In this document: positions 27,101 to 35,330 of the stretch, piece by piece | Layout: each line of letters opens with the position of its first letter | How positions within the stretch are numbered: the stretch's first letter is position 1 | Origin: an uncultured bacterium | GTDB taxonomy: Bacteria > Verrucomicrobiota > Lentisphaeria > Victivallales > UBA1829 | NCBI GenBank assembly: GCA_949292215.1 | Contig: CASEYW010000031.1 | Coordinates: 1-64,000, forward strand | Direction: 5' to 3' | DNA: 64,000 nt | Notes under the pieces: model-generated | The model's database searches: none | What the model was told of the DNA's origin: nothing | The model's input: only the letters and a program-made list of their open reading frames with translations | Made by a program: the position numbers and the translations under genes

Positions 27101-30100
27101 CCGGATGTACTGGCGGAGATGACACGAATCGGGAAATCGCTTCAACGATTCGGGGAACTGGTAGCCCCGGTTCCGCGGATTCAGGGAAACACTGCGCTCT
27201 TTGTCTCATTTGAATCCATGCGCGACATCCGGCGCAATTTCGGTCTGGAAACGGAGTTCTATTCCGGTGTCTTTTCCCGCCGTCCTCTGGACCTGATTAC
27301 AGGGAATCAGATTCTCCGCGGCGGATTGAAAAAATACCGGGCGCTCCTGCTGACAGGAGCCCATCTTGTTCCGGAAGAAGTCCTTGCGGCGATCCGCCGG
27401 TATGTTGCCGAGGGCGGCATTGTTCTGGCGACGCCGGAAACCTTCCGGGGAAATGAATACGGAAAGCCGATTTCCTGCCGGGATTTCTTTCCGCTCCATT
27501 CCGAGGGAGCGCTTCTGGATCATCCCTTGCCGGAAATCGGGAAACCGGGAACCTCCGCCGTCTGGAACCTCCTGCGACTGACTCTTCTGTTTCAGGCACC
27601 TGAGCTCTCCGTTCAGGGAAAAAACAAGACGACTGTCCTTGCACGTTCTCCGGAAGGTGTTCCTGTTCTGGCAGTCCGTTCTTACGGCAAGGGAAAGGTG
27701 TACCAGTTTGGCGGCATCCCTTCCGCGGTCACATCTCTGCAAACCTGGAAAGCGATTCTGGAACGGGAAGGAATCGTACCGGATCTTGAAGTCCATGGAG
27801 AGGACGCCGACTTCTTCGTGGAAACCCAGCTTGTGGAAAGAAAAAATGGATTCCTGCTCTACGCCGCAAACTTTTACCGTGAGGCAAAAAGCATAACCAT
27901 CCCGGCAGAAAGGAAAATGCGCAGGGGACCGTACCGGATACTCTCTCTGATCACCGGACAGGAGTTTCCGACTGCAAGCGGAACTCCGGTATGGAGCGGA
28001 AAAGAGGATCTGCTGAAACTTCAGCTCCCCCCGCATGGAGTGGAGGTGCTCTATTTTGAAAGAAAGAAAGAAAGGAAGAAACGAATGAATCGAATCAAGT
28101 TGTTCAGTATGATGATGTTGCATCTTTCTGTCACTTTTGTTTCGGCGGATATTGCGATCCAGCCGGACGGAATTCTCCGAATTGGGAACGGCGAGCTGCT
28201 GGTTCGTCATTACCATCCTCAGTGGAGGACCTCTGTTCCCCGGCACAGGCAGGCGGCCATGCCCTCGTCCGGAGGAGTTTTGAAAACGCCCTGGAAACTC
28301 TTCGACGGAACGGAAGCGGAATGGGAGGAGAAAATCAGCAAGGAGCAAGATGGAATTTTCCGGATTCAATATCTGTTTCGCTCCACACGGCCCGCAAGAA
28401 CGGCTCTTCTGGCAGCGGAATTAACTTTGCCGGTAAAAGAGTTTCTGAATACAACACTGACAGCGGATGGAAAAGAAATCATTCTGAATGCAGGAAAGAA
28501 TGGGGTTGTGTTTCCTTTGAAAAAAGTCCGTGAGGTACTCTTTTCTCTTTCCGATGGAACGATACGGATCAACTTTCCGGAATCCGCTTCTCTGGAAATT
28601 CTGGATCAGAGACACTGGAATCAGAATTTTTTCTGTCTGCGAATCCGCTTCTCTCCGGATGCGGGAAATCTGACGGAAAGCCGCTTATCGATGAATGTAC
28701 AGTTCACACCGTTCCGTGGAGTTCCTGTGGATCTTTCCCCGATCGTGAATCGGACCTTTCATGACCCGGAAGCCAATGACGGGAAAGGCGGCTGGACCGA
28801 TCAGGGACCGTCCAACGATATGCGAAGCCTTCCAACGGGAATGCGGAAGGTCGGTGCATGGACGTTTCCGATTCTTCCCTCCGGTTGTGCCGTTGTTGGG
28901 GGCAAGGCGCGAAAAGGCTTTCCGGCAGAGCTGGAGCTCCCGGTGAAAACATCCGAATCCCATTCCTGGCTGGCTCTGCTGCATGCGGGAGCATGGCTTC
29001 CCGCTCCGGGACAGGAAGTGGGCGTAATCTCTGTGCACTACCGGGACGGATCCATTCAGAGGATTCCTGTTGTTGCCGGGAAGGATATCGGAAACTGGTG
29101 GAAACCGGCGGCCCTTCCAAACGGAATCGTGGCCTGGGAGGGGAGCAATTCCTCTGCGGCAATTGGCCTCTACTGTTCCTTTTTCCCTCTGAGAGAAAAG
29201 CCGGTGGCGTCGATGAAGTTCGAGATTTCCGGCAGCACACCTCTCTGGATGGTTGTTTCCGCGCTGTTCAGCAACGGAAAAATGAATTTTCCAAGACAGG
29301 AACCTGTCACGATTCGCCGGAACGGGGAATGGCGTCCGTTTGTCTTCGACCGATCCGTCCAGAAAGGCTCCGCGCTGGACTTTTCTTTTCTGCTGGATGC
29401 CCCTGCGGGAAAATATGGATTTCTTCAAGTAACTCCGGATGGACATTTTCAATTTGAAAAACAGCAGAAGCCCGTCCGTTTCTATGGAACGAACATCTCT
29501 TTCTGGGCGCTCTACATGAACAAGCAGAACTGCGACATGATAGCGGAACGCCTGGCGCGCTGCGGTTATAACGCGGTTCGTCTGCATCATTTCGACCGCG
29601 ACCTTGTCGACCGGACAAACCGGAAAGACTCCCATCGCATTCTTCCCGAACGGCTGGATCAGCTGGATTATTTGATCGCCGCCCTGAAACGCAATGGAAT
29701 CTATCTGACAACGGATCTTTATACGGCTCGCTATCCGGCTCCGGAGGAATTTCCCGGACTGCCGGACATGAACCCCGGATACGAGTACAAGGCTATGGCA
29801 ATGATTGCTCCTGAAGTCCGTAACCGATTCAAGGAGTGGGTTCGGCAAGTGTTTACACATCGCAATCCCTATACGGGCCTGACATGGGCAGAGGACCCCG
29901 CATTCATCGGGATCAGCATTCTGAATGAAAATTCTATTTTTTTCATTCTGCAGCAGCGCTGCCGCCGGGAAATCCGGGAGTTTTATCAGGAGGTTTTCCG
30001 GAAAAGATGCCGGGAACGGAATATTTCCGTAACGGCAAAAAATCACGATGCGCTGTTCAACCGGTTCTGTCGGGAAATCTATCAGGAGTATTATCAGGAT

Positions 30101-31366
30101 ATGGTCAAGTTCCTTCGGGAGATCGGTGTGCGGGCTCCCCTGACCGACCAGAACTTCATCGAATCGCCGAATTATCATCCATTCCGCATGAAATACGATT
30201 ATGTGGACAATCACCTGTACTGGGATCATCCGGTCTCTCTCGGCAACGGGCTGACACCGGTTCAATTCTGCAACTACAGCGTGCTGCGCAATCATCTGTT
30301 CTCTCCCCGACTCATCATGCCGACACGCATTTTCGGAAAGCCGTTCACAGTAACCGAATTTGATTTCTGCTATCCAAACCGCTTCCGGGCGGAAGGTGCG
30401 CCCCTCTTCAGCGCATATGCAGCTCTTCAGGACTGGGATGCCGTCTATCGTTTCGGATACAGCGGCGGGAGGAATCGTGCTCTGACAGAAGTGAGCATAG
30501 AGGCTTTCGATTGCGCAAACGATGTAATCCGGATGCTGTCGGAACGAATTGCTGCGGCGTTTTTCCTGAGAAGGGATGTCCGCCCTGCGCAGATTGCATT
30601 TGCGGCAGCCGTTCCGGAAGACGTCACTTCGCAGATCTGGCCGGACTATCCGCTGGAGCTGCAAATGCTTGGATTATATGGAAAAGTCGGTTCTGTGGGA
30701 TGTTCCGGAGGAAAATGCAGTCCTTCTCTGCCGGCGAACTGCCGCGCAGTATTCGCATTGACAGCGGATGCCCTTCCCTCCGGAGTAAAATGCCCGGTCT
30801 TCACGGGATTTTACAACCTGTCCGGAATGATTTCCAAAGCAAATCTTTCTACGGGACGGAAAAATGAGCGGATTCAGAGTTCCACCGGTGAGCTGACTGC
30901 GGATTTCAAAAAACAGACCTTTTCCGCTGTTACGCCATTCAGTGAAGCCCTGATTCTTCCGGAAGGAGAACGCCTTACCGGGAAAACGCTTTCCGCCCGG
31001 ACCACAAAAGGATTCTCTGTGATTTCCCTGATTGCCCTGGATGGGAAAAGCCTGCAGGAATCCGAACGTCTTGTTCTGTTTCATCTGACAGACGTTCAAC
31101 TGGAAGGGATCACCTTCAGCGGTCCGGATCGGAGAATCGTTACCCGCTGGCCGAAAGGACAACTCCTGGCAGGCAAAGGAGTCGCGGAAATCACCCTGAA
31201 TCTCCCGGATGGCCCCTGGAAACTCTATGCGCTGACTCCCTCCGGAAAGCGGATTGCGGAAGTCCCCTTCCGGAAAAGCGGAAATGGCCCTCTGAAATGG
31301 ATTGCTGATACCTTCCGGGATCCTCATGAAATTGTTTTTGCTTATGAATTGCAAAGGAGAAAATAA
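24110..31366 (+). CDS. 2418-codon ORF: two secreted glycosidases in one frame; first half GH42-like
   Basis: The first 1325 residues form a complete secreted enzyme. It has a signal peptide (1-20, ending N-A-A), then a beta domain with NWW near residue 160. A GH42/clan GH-A barrel runs from about 608 with acid/base Glu772 in E-L-D-N-E-S and nucleophile Glu946 in L-N-T-E-G. A beta-galactosidase trimerization-like domain follows (about 1025-1160). The reading frame does not stop. After a GAAA-repeat stretch it enters a second signal peptide at residue 1326 (base 28085). A shift by one frame would end the first protein at TGA in an ATGA overlap with 28085, the usual junction in this operon. I infer either a lost frame (mutation or sequence error) or a true fusion. 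Confidence 0.75.
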   Translation: MKKTGFLLLILNAFLWGNAAEFFPLDLRKQATTGFQDSVANDYMGGWFDEGNNDLRIFPSGRRTFAGVPFDIMDPVANAGATCIVLRSIRRPYFPEAVRKIPVNLDQVDFLHILHTGGGNMQTPQGRVYRCIIHYEDGAHAEIPVRWNQEIGNWWIPRNLPHADLAWADYNPVGRLVGVWRLSAANPHPRKKIVSLDFLSDNSDAFCAVLAVTFQRGKPLPVLSGETVRLKTARDSKEFTIIPKEAAIRSADDRPEAEREKQIRKIRMQMEEFRIMNELMAVKVPEKRNTPVERKTKSRIGILEFRVQPELLHFYKTRSEIERLLNQTEAVCRKVTLQELMDGTISVKEIPLLLDHAGDPFPYTHKKEGDCFQALVRYLEQGGAILNLNGFPFGRPMTLGPDGRWSYPNTYSKQALLRTRPAFSSAPGEGDLYLKLNLPDVPGKFILPVYCWRDYRVLNENEVRKSGWKMLPLAELYQKKKNGTDRKIGISAVLLHGHQGRFAKGALGWMDPQTLKRMSGIWADSRTPSKTGRDPRQQDPSPAGRKLLQLAIDTIHRKGILPASGEKMDQALRQAEQDLVREKERFERLSAALQNPPDIPPKKISIRDGMFLVNGKPKILWGTEISGYPGQGGNGVTSPLGKFYLRGAAQLFQFDYAVFTLFPILREFNGRINPRVKPGSWGAKQDWRGNLRRAAKETTHNGWALEMNSVFMTYNEFLKKDPAFFPEHSDFSILACPENPDTWVLMRKLYKECLDDVLQQGGNLNVIELDNESMYRSCSEANIRMFREYLKKQYSSIEQLNASWGGSRTSFDSIVPPVMTRADARKNGIAPVIDWIKFQQMRYVQVIRQKRALIENLLNGRKVLFSIQPFATLSGGEDRHSYALRGCDYEAMPELVDILSSERLFTPWRDGASPEEMPAMIGNAGYLFTEMMRCVSEHKLPVLNTEGAMTKYGSRKTAAEYQLAVWSHIIHGDQAVVPTYWCFFAAPDSVCHPANNEPDVLAEMTRIGKSLQRFGELVAPVPRIQGNTALFVSFESMRDIRRNFGLETEFYSGVFSRRPLDLITGNQILRGGLKKYRALLLTGAHLVPEEVLAAIRRYVAEGGIVLATPETFRGNEYGKPISCRDFFPLHSEGALLDHPLPEIGKPGTSAVWNLLRLTLLFQAPELSVQGKNKTTVLARSPEGVPVLAVRSYGKGKVYQFGGIPSAVTSLQTWKAILEREGIVPDLEVHGEDADFFVETQLVERKNGFLLYAANFYREAKSITIPAERKMRRGPYRILSLITGQEFPTASGTPVWSGKEDLLKLQLPPHGVEVLYFERKKERKKRMNRIKLFSMMMLHLSVTFVSADIAIQPDGILRIGNGELLVRHYHPQWRTSVPRHRQAAMPSSGGVLKTPWKLFDGTEAEWEEKISKEQDGIFRIQYLFRSTRPARTALLAAELTLPVKEFLNTTLTADGKEIILNAGKNGVVFPLKKVREVLFSLSDGTIRINFPESASLEILDQRHWNQNFFCLRIRFSPDAGNLTESRLSMNVQFTPFRGVPVDLSPIVNRTFHDPEANDGKGGWTDQGPSNDMRSLPTGMRKVGAWTFPILPSGCAVVGGKARKGFPAELELPVKTSESHSWLALLHAGAWLPAPGQEVGVISVHYRDGSIQRIPVVAGKDIGNWWKPAALPNGIVAWEGSNSSAAIGLYCSFFPLREKPVASMKFEISGSTPLWMVVSALFSNGKMNFPRQEPVTIRRNGEWRPFVFDRSVQKGSALDFSFLLDAPAGKYGFLQVTPDGHFQFEKQQKPVRFYGTNISFWALYMNKQNCDMIAERLARCGYNAVRLHHFDRDLVDRTNRKDSHRILPERLDQLDYLIAALKRNGIYLTTDLYTARYPAPEEFPGLPDMNPGYEYKAMAMIAPEVRNRFKEWVRQVFTHRNPYTGLTWAEDPAFIGISILNENSIFFILQQRCRREIREFYQEVFRKRCRERNISVTAKNHDALFNRFCREIYQEYYQDMVKFLREIGVRAPLTDQNFIESPNYHPFRMKYDYVDNHLYWDHPVSLGNGLTPVQFCNYSVLRNHLFSPRLIMPTRIFGKPFTVTEFDFCYPNRFRAEGAPLFSAYAALQDWDAVYRFGYSGGRNRALTEVSIEAFDCANDVIRMLSERIAAAFFLRRDVRPAQIAFAAAVPEDVTSQIWPDYPLELQMLGLYGKVGSVGCSGGKCSPSLPANCRAVFALTADALPSGVKCPVFTGFYNLSGMISKANLSTGRKNERIQSSTGELTADFKKQTFSAVTPFSEALILPEGERLTGKTLSARTTKGFSVISLIALDGKSLQESERLVLFHLTDVQLEGITFSGPDRRIVTRWPKGQLLAGKGVAEITLNLPDGPWKLYALTPSGKRIAEVPFRKSGNGPLKWIADTFRDPHEIVFAYELQRRK
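28085..31366 (+). CDS. Secreted GH5-like glycosidase, internal start in the long ORF
   Basis: 1093 residues from an ATG preceded by AAGGAAG. It opens with its own Sec signal (MNRIKLFSMMMLHLSVTFVSA). A beta domain follows (about 210-410) resembling the N-terminal domain of the upstream enzyme: both contain a GG-W-x-D-x-G-x-x-N-D-x-R segment and an IGNWW segment. A GH5/cellulase-type barrel runs from about 450 (F-Y-G-T-N-I-S-F-W; N-A-V-R-L-H-H-F). Glu615 in I-L-N-E-N-S is the likely acid/base and Glu758 in V-T-E-F the nucleophile. The enzyme is probably exported to act on complex glycans. An esterase gene follows directly. Confidence 0.75.
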   Translation: MNRIKLFSMMMLHLSVTFVSADIAIQPDGILRIGNGELLVRHYHPQWRTSVPRHRQAAMPSSGGVLKTPWKLFDGTEAEWEEKISKEQDGIFRIQYLFRSTRPARTALLAAELTLPVKEFLNTTLTADGKEIILNAGKNGVVFPLKKVREVLFSLSDGTIRINFPESASLEILDQRHWNQNFFCLRIRFSPDAGNLTESRLSMNVQFTPFRGVPVDLSPIVNRTFHDPEANDGKGGWTDQGPSNDMRSLPTGMRKVGAWTFPILPSGCAVVGGKARKGFPAELELPVKTSESHSWLALLHAGAWLPAPGQEVGVISVHYRDGSIQRIPVVAGKDIGNWWKPAALPNGIVAWEGSNSSAAIGLYCSFFPLREKPVASMKFEISGSTPLWMVVSALFSNGKMNFPRQEPVTIRRNGEWRPFVFDRSVQKGSALDFSFLLDAPAGKYGFLQVTPDGHFQFEKQQKPVRFYGTNISFWALYMNKQNCDMIAERLARCGYNAVRLHHFDRDLVDRTNRKDSHRILPERLDQLDYLIAALKRNGIYLTTDLYTARYPAPEEFPGLPDMNPGYEYKAMAMIAPEVRNRFKEWVRQVFTHRNPYTGLTWAEDPAFIGISILNENSIFFILQQRCRREIREFYQEVFRKRCRERNISVTAKNHDALFNRFCREIYQEYYQDMVKFLREIGVRAPLTDQNFIESPNYHPFRMKYDYVDNHLYWDHPVSLGNGLTPVQFCNYSVLRNHLFSPRLIMPTRIFGKPFTVTEFDFCYPNRFRAEGAPLFSAYAALQDWDAVYRFGYSGGRNRALTEVSIEAFDCANDVIRMLSERIAAAFFLRRDVRPAQIAFAAAVPEDVTSQIWPDYPLELQMLGLYGKVGSVGCSGGKCSPSLPANCRAVFALTADALPSGVKCPVFTGFYNLSGMISKANLSTGRKNERIQSSTGELTADFKKQTFSAVTPFSEALILPEGERLTGKTLSARTTKGFSVISLIALDGKSLQESERLVLFHLTDVQLEGITFSGPDRRIVTRWPKGQLLAGKGVAEITLNLPDGPWKLYALTPSGKRIAEVPFRKSGNGPLKWIADTFRDPHEIVFAYELQRRK

Positions 31367-32794
31367 ATGCTGAAAAAGATTCTGCTGCTGATTCCGTTGC
31401 TGATTCCGTTGAAAGAATACGGTCTGGAAATGCCTTCGGTCTTTTCCGACAATATGATTCTTCAGCGGGAGAAACCGGTTGCAATCTGGGGAAACGGAAA
31501 TCCGGGGGAGACGATTACGGTGGAGTTCGACGGTCAGAAACTCGTCACGACGGTTCGTCCGGATACAAACTGGCGAGTTTTCCTTGCCCCGATGAAGGCA
31601 AATGCGAAAGGACGCACTCTCACTGTAAGCGGAGCCAGAAAACTGACTTTTCAAAACGTGCTTGTCGGCGATATCTGGCTTTGCGCAGGGCAGTCGAACA
31701 TGCAGTTAGCCCTGCATGCCGTCAGAGAGGGAAAAGAGGCCGCAGCTTCCGCAGACCGCAGGATTCGACTGCTTCAAATTCCACGCTCCTGGAGCAGAAA
31801 ACCGGTATACAACATTGAAGCGGTCTGGAATGAAGCGACCTCGCAGACCGCCTGGTATTTTTCCGGCTTCGCCTATCTTTTTGGACGCCGTCTGTTTCAG
31901 GAAACAGGCATTCCGCAGGGCCTCGTCGATATTTCCTGGGGAGGTACGCGAATCGAGTCCATGATGGACCGTCATGTAATTCCGCATGTACAGATCCGGG
32001 AATCGGTAAGAAAGGAACTGGAAAATCAGTTTCATGATCTGGATATCCGGAGTGACAGGGAGTTGAGACCGGACAAGCAGCGTCTTCCCGGAGTTCTCTA
32101 CCATAAAATGATCCGTCCGCTTTCTCCCATGGCGGTACGCGGCGTCATCTGGTATCAGGGGGAGGACAATCATGCAGACGGAATGAATTATGCGGATAAG
32201 CTTCAGGTTCTTGCCGAAACATTCCGCCGTGCATTTTCCGATCCACGGCTGCCGTTCTACATTATCCAGATACCGCCGTACCAGTATTCCCTCCGGGATC
32301 CTCAACTCCTGCCGCGATTCTGGAAGGCGCAGTTCTTCTGGACAGAGCGGGACATCAATGCGGAAATCATTGTCAGTACGGATTGTGGAAATTTCAAAGA
32401 TATCCATCCACGGCACAAGCGGATTCTGGCGGAACGTCTCGCAAATACGATTCTCTTTCGGGAATACCGAAAAGGCAACTCTTCTGTTCTTGCTCCACAA
32501 TTCAAAGAAGCGGTATGGCGGAATAACGAAATCATCGTCTCATTTCATAACAGCAATGGATTGAAAACTCGCGACGGAAAAGCGATAACACATCTGATGA
32601 TCTCAGAATCCGATCGGAATTTTCTGAAAACAGAAGGACGCATTCAGGATGATACTCTGATTATTCCTGTAAAAAAAGGAATGGTTCCGAACTGGATTCG
32701 TCTCGGCTGGGACCAGTCAGGCAACCATAATCTGGTCAACTGCCGGGGAATTCCAGTTGCGCCTTTTGAAGAAGAAGTTCAGATTCAGCAGTAA
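31367..32794 (+). CDS. Sialate O-acetylesterase-like SGNH hydrolase
   Basis: 475 residues with an N-terminal hydrophobic signal segment (LKKILLLIPLLIPL). A beta domain opens M-P-S-V-F-S-D-N-M-I-L-Q-R, typical of bacterial sialate O-acetylesterases. The catalytic block G-Q-S-N-M (about residue 108) carries the Ser nucleophile, and W-Y-Q-G-E-D-N (about 261) and the late D-I-H-P (about 345) complete the SGNH set. It would remove acetyl groups from sialic acid or other sugars so the upstream glycosidases can act. It begins at the base after the preceding stop, so it is in the same operon. Confidence 0.85.
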   Translation: MLKKILLLIPLLIPLKEYGLEMPSVFSDNMILQREKPVAIWGNGNPGETITVEFDGQKLVTTVRPDTNWRVFLAPMKANAKGRTLTVSGARKLTFQNVLVGDIWLCAGQSNMQLALHAVREGKEAAASADRRIRLLQIPRSWSRKPVYNIEAVWNEATSQTAWYFSGFAYLFGRRLFQETGIPQGLVDISWGGTRIESMMDRHVIPHVQIRESVRKELENQFHDLDIRSDRELRPDKQRLPGVLYHKMIRPLSPMAVRGVIWYQGEDNHADGMNYADKLQVLAETFRRAFSDPRLPFYIIQIPPYQYSLRDPQLLPRFWKAQFFWTERDINAEIIVSTDCGNFKDIHPRHKRILAERLANTILFREYRKGNSSVLAPQFKEAVWRNNEIIVSFHNSNGLKTRDGKAITHLMISESDRNFLKTEGRIQDDTLIIPVKKGMVPNWIRLGWDQSGNHNLVNCRGIPVAPFEEEVQIQQ

Positions 32795-33373
32795 CAAAGA
32801 GGTATGGATGAACACTGGGAATTTCTCTGCTCTTCCATTTTTGATTTTGAACTCCATTTCTGGTCTCTTGCGGAGAAAGCGTTCTGTTCGAACAGACATT
32901 TCACGGCAGAATCGCCATGACCCGAAAAGGATGTCAGCAGATACCTTCAACACCTCTGCTTAACAGAAATCTTCTTTTCAGAGATACGGATTCCGAAGAT
33001 TCTCTTCTTGTAACGGTTGCCGATCCATGGATCTGGAGTGCTCTTTTTCTCTCGAACGCTTGAAATTTCCGGAGAGGAGCATTCCGTTTCCCCTGCCGAA
33101 ACTCAGACTCAAGTGATTGCCGCGTCATTCTCTGCGAAAATTCAATCGGAAACGGGAAGTGTGCCGGTCCACCTCTCCGGCGATCCGGAAATGTCGGATC
33201 AAACTTGAATCAACTCCCGGGACATCCAATCATCTCCGTCCCGGGAAAGAATTTCCGGAAAAAGGATTGTTCCCTCCGAACAGGGATTCCGTCGGTGTTC
33301 GGTGTTCGGATTTCAATCCCGGTCAGGACAGCAAAAACCAGAAGAGAGGATTATCCGGCGGCATCTCCAGCGG
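32795..33373 (+). other. 579-base stretch with coding remnants only
   Basis: No intact gene. Short frames look eroded rather than random, for example one at about 32917-33062 that contains L-L-V-T-V-A-D-P-W-I-W-S-A-L-F. Stops and frame changes break them. An AAGAGG-preceded ATG at 32804 gives only 38 codons. I read this as the decayed end of a glycan operon. Confidence 0.35.
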
Positions 33374-34276
33374 TCAGGATTCACTGCACTTGCCCCGATT
33401 CTTCAGCCGGAACTGTCCCGGGGGGAGCCCGAAATGCCGATGAAACGCCGAAGTGAAGAACGGAGTACTCTGATACCCGCACTGAATGGTGATTTCGTCA
33501 ATAAGCAAATCCGTTTTTTCCAGCAGGAAAGCGGCATGCTCCATCCGGATGCCGCGGAGCACACCGGAGAAGGAATCCTGCGCACAGTGCCGGAACAGAC
33601 GCGACAGATATCCCGGATTCAGATGAAAATGGCGTGCCGTTTCCGCTCTCGTCAGAGGAAGGCTGAAGTTCTCGGAGAGATACTGCTTGATCTCCAGAAA
33701 ATTCCGTTCGGCTTTTCCGATCTTTACGGGAGTATCCGCGGCGAGGAAATCACGAGTCAGGCGAAAGAGAGCACGCGTCAGATCGGCACCAGTCTCTTCT
33801 CCTCGGATTCGGGTCAGCAGACGGAGCAGTTCATTCAGGATCGGTGTCGGTGCAGCGTCCGTATGATGAAAATGAATACATGGCGGACGCATCCCTTTCC
33901 CATCCGGCTTGGAATAATCGACATAGGTGCAGCGTAGAAATCCGGCAGAGTAAATCAGACAAAACAGCTCATGCGGCAAGTCCCAGAGCGGCAGTTTCCA
34001 GACTCCCGGCGGAGAAAACAGCACTTCTCCACGTTGAAGACAGGTTTCGCAGATCTCCTTTCCCGTTCCATACATCAGGTGTTTGACTCCTGACAGCGGA
34101 ATGTCAAACACAAATTCCGGATACACTTCCACGCATTCGCGCGGAGGCGGAGCAGGAACGGCACATCCGGCAATCAGACGGCGGACAGGAACTTCCTGCA
34201 GGATATGATCCAGCAGAGCAATAAAATCCGATCGGGCAAACTCCCTGAGTCCGAGTTTTTCTGCAACGGCTCCCAT
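33374..34276 (-). CDS. AraC-family transcriptional regulator
   Basis: 300 residues. The N-terminal 170 residues form a cupin-like sensing domain with W-x-x-P-x-W-D and several Cys. The C-terminal double HTH (about 200-295) is typical: R-A-E-T-A-R-H-F-H-L-N-P-G-Y-L-S-R-L-F, then I-Q-C-G-Y-Q-S-T-P-F-F-T-S-A-F-H-R-H-F-G. AAAGGA precedes the ATG. It is convergent with the esterase/glycosidase operon and likely senses a sugar released by those enzymes, though no operator is identified. Confidence 0.9.
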   Translation of the reverse strand: MGAVAEKLGLREFARSDFIALLDHILQEVPVRRLIAGCAVPAPPPRECVEVYPEFVFDIPLSGVKHLMYGTGKEICETCLQRGEVLFSPPGVWKLPLWDLPHELFCLIYSAGFLRCTYVDYSKPDGKGMRPPCIHFHHTDAAPTPILNELLRLLTRIRGEETGADLTRALFRLTRDFLAADTPVKIGKAERNFLEIKQYLSENFSLPLTRAETARHFHLNPGYLSRLFRHCAQDSFSGVLRGIRMEHAAFLLEKTDLLIDEITIQCGYQSTPFFTSAFHRHFGLPPGQFRLKNRGKCSES

Positions 34277-34327
34277 AAAATCCTTTGAAAAGGTAACATT
34301 TCAATAAGTAATATAACACAGCAGACA

Positions 34328-34356
34328 TTGCTTTTCAAACGGTTCTATTGTATAAT
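34328..34356 (+). promoter_or_regulatory. Sigma70 promoter in front of a gene fragment
   Basis: TTGCTT (34328-34333), a 17-base spacer and a perfect TATAAT (34351-34356), with the fragment's start at 34387. It suggests that the decay downstream is recent or that a short transcript is still made. Confidence 0.6.
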
Positions 34357-34386
34357 AAGCAGATGAAATCCGGAAAAGGAATTTTT

Positions 34387-34761
34387 ATGAAGAATCGTCT
34401 GCCTGGAAGTTCTGTTGCTGTCGGAAATATTTCTTATGCGATGACCTCGTATTGTGAAGAACCGCTGTCGCTGTTGTTCGGCATGTGTACCGGTTCGATG
34501 CAGTGGAACAATCGTGTTTTTCTTTACGGTGATCGGCTGATCCGTGTCAACTTGAAGTGGATACGCGATTACATGCTGACGCTCAAGGGGTTCCGATACA
34601 CGGAACGCGATCTGAAATTCTTTCCCGATCTGCTGCTTGAAACACAGCATGAGAAGGGATTTTTCTATGAGATCATCGCGCCGCTGACGGATATTCACTC
34701 AGGCTCTCCCTTCCGGGCTCCGGACGAACGAACAATCCGGATTTCCAGTCCCGAATACTGA
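34387..34761 (+). pseudogene. N-terminal fragment of a glycosidase-like gene
   Basis: 124 residues from the ATG at 34387 (AAGGAA upstream). The stretch G-D-R-L-I-R-V-N-L-K-W-I-R-D and the later L-L-L-E-T-Q-H-E-K-G-F-F-Y-E-I look like the start of a helical (alpha/alpha)6 glycoside hydrolase. The protein ends early at TGA, followed by sequence in another frame. I recall this pattern from large cytosolic carbohydrate-active proteins but cannot name the family. Confidence 0.45.
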
Positions 34762-34776
34762 GGGTGGCGGCAGAAT

Positions 34777-35217
34777 ATGCTGATCTGTTGGTTTGTGTTT
34801 GCTGCCGGGTGTTGCAACTATCGGATGCTGAATCTGATGCGGAGTTCAATGAAACATGGAAACGGCGGTACTGTACAGAGTGCGATGAGTTGTCCGTTTA
34901 TCATGGGAATGGTATGGTTCGGGGTGGCCCCGACTCCATACCGTCTGCTTGGAATTGCTCTGGCGCTGTGCGGGATTCTGCTGTCCAGTTGTCGGAAGGG
35001 CAAACACGGCGACTCCGCATCCGGTCGCTGGCTGATACCGACATTCGCAGCGTTCGCAGCATCCGGAATGGCGCAGAGTTTCGCCAATCTGCCGTCCTAC
35101 TGGAAAGAGTGTGAAATGAGCAGTGAATTGAGGGGATGTCTGGTCCAGCTCGTCACGATTGCAGCGTTTGCAGCCGGATTGCCGTTCCGTCGGGATGCAG
35201 TATTGCCGGTTTCCTGA
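34777..35217 (+). pseudogene. EamA/DMT-type permease fragment
   Basis: 147 residues: hydrophobic segments near 1-20, 36-70 and 85-100. P-T-P-Y-R-L-L-G-I-A-L-A-L-C-G-I-L-L resembles the end of one five-helix half of a drug/metabolite transporter. The expected ten helices are not present: the N-terminal part and the C-terminal half are missing. It lies 16 bases after the glycosidase-like fragment. Confidence 0.45.
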
Positions 35218-35330
35218 TGCTTGAAAGCGTGTTTCACCGGAAACGTGCTACCCTCATGTCGTGAAGTGCAGCCGCGTCTATCTGCACGGGAACAGCCCTG
35301 CTGATACTCCAATTCTGAAAAAGGTGACAG

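Noticed and set aside
28056-28075. Phase-variable GAAA repeat switching the fused glycosidase
   Set aside because: Only about three units are present, too few to argue for routine slippage; kept only as a possible site of the joining event.
28685-30664. 659-codon open frame on the minus strand
   Set aside because: Antisense to the GH5-like glycosidase, whose catalytic motifs and signal peptide are clear.
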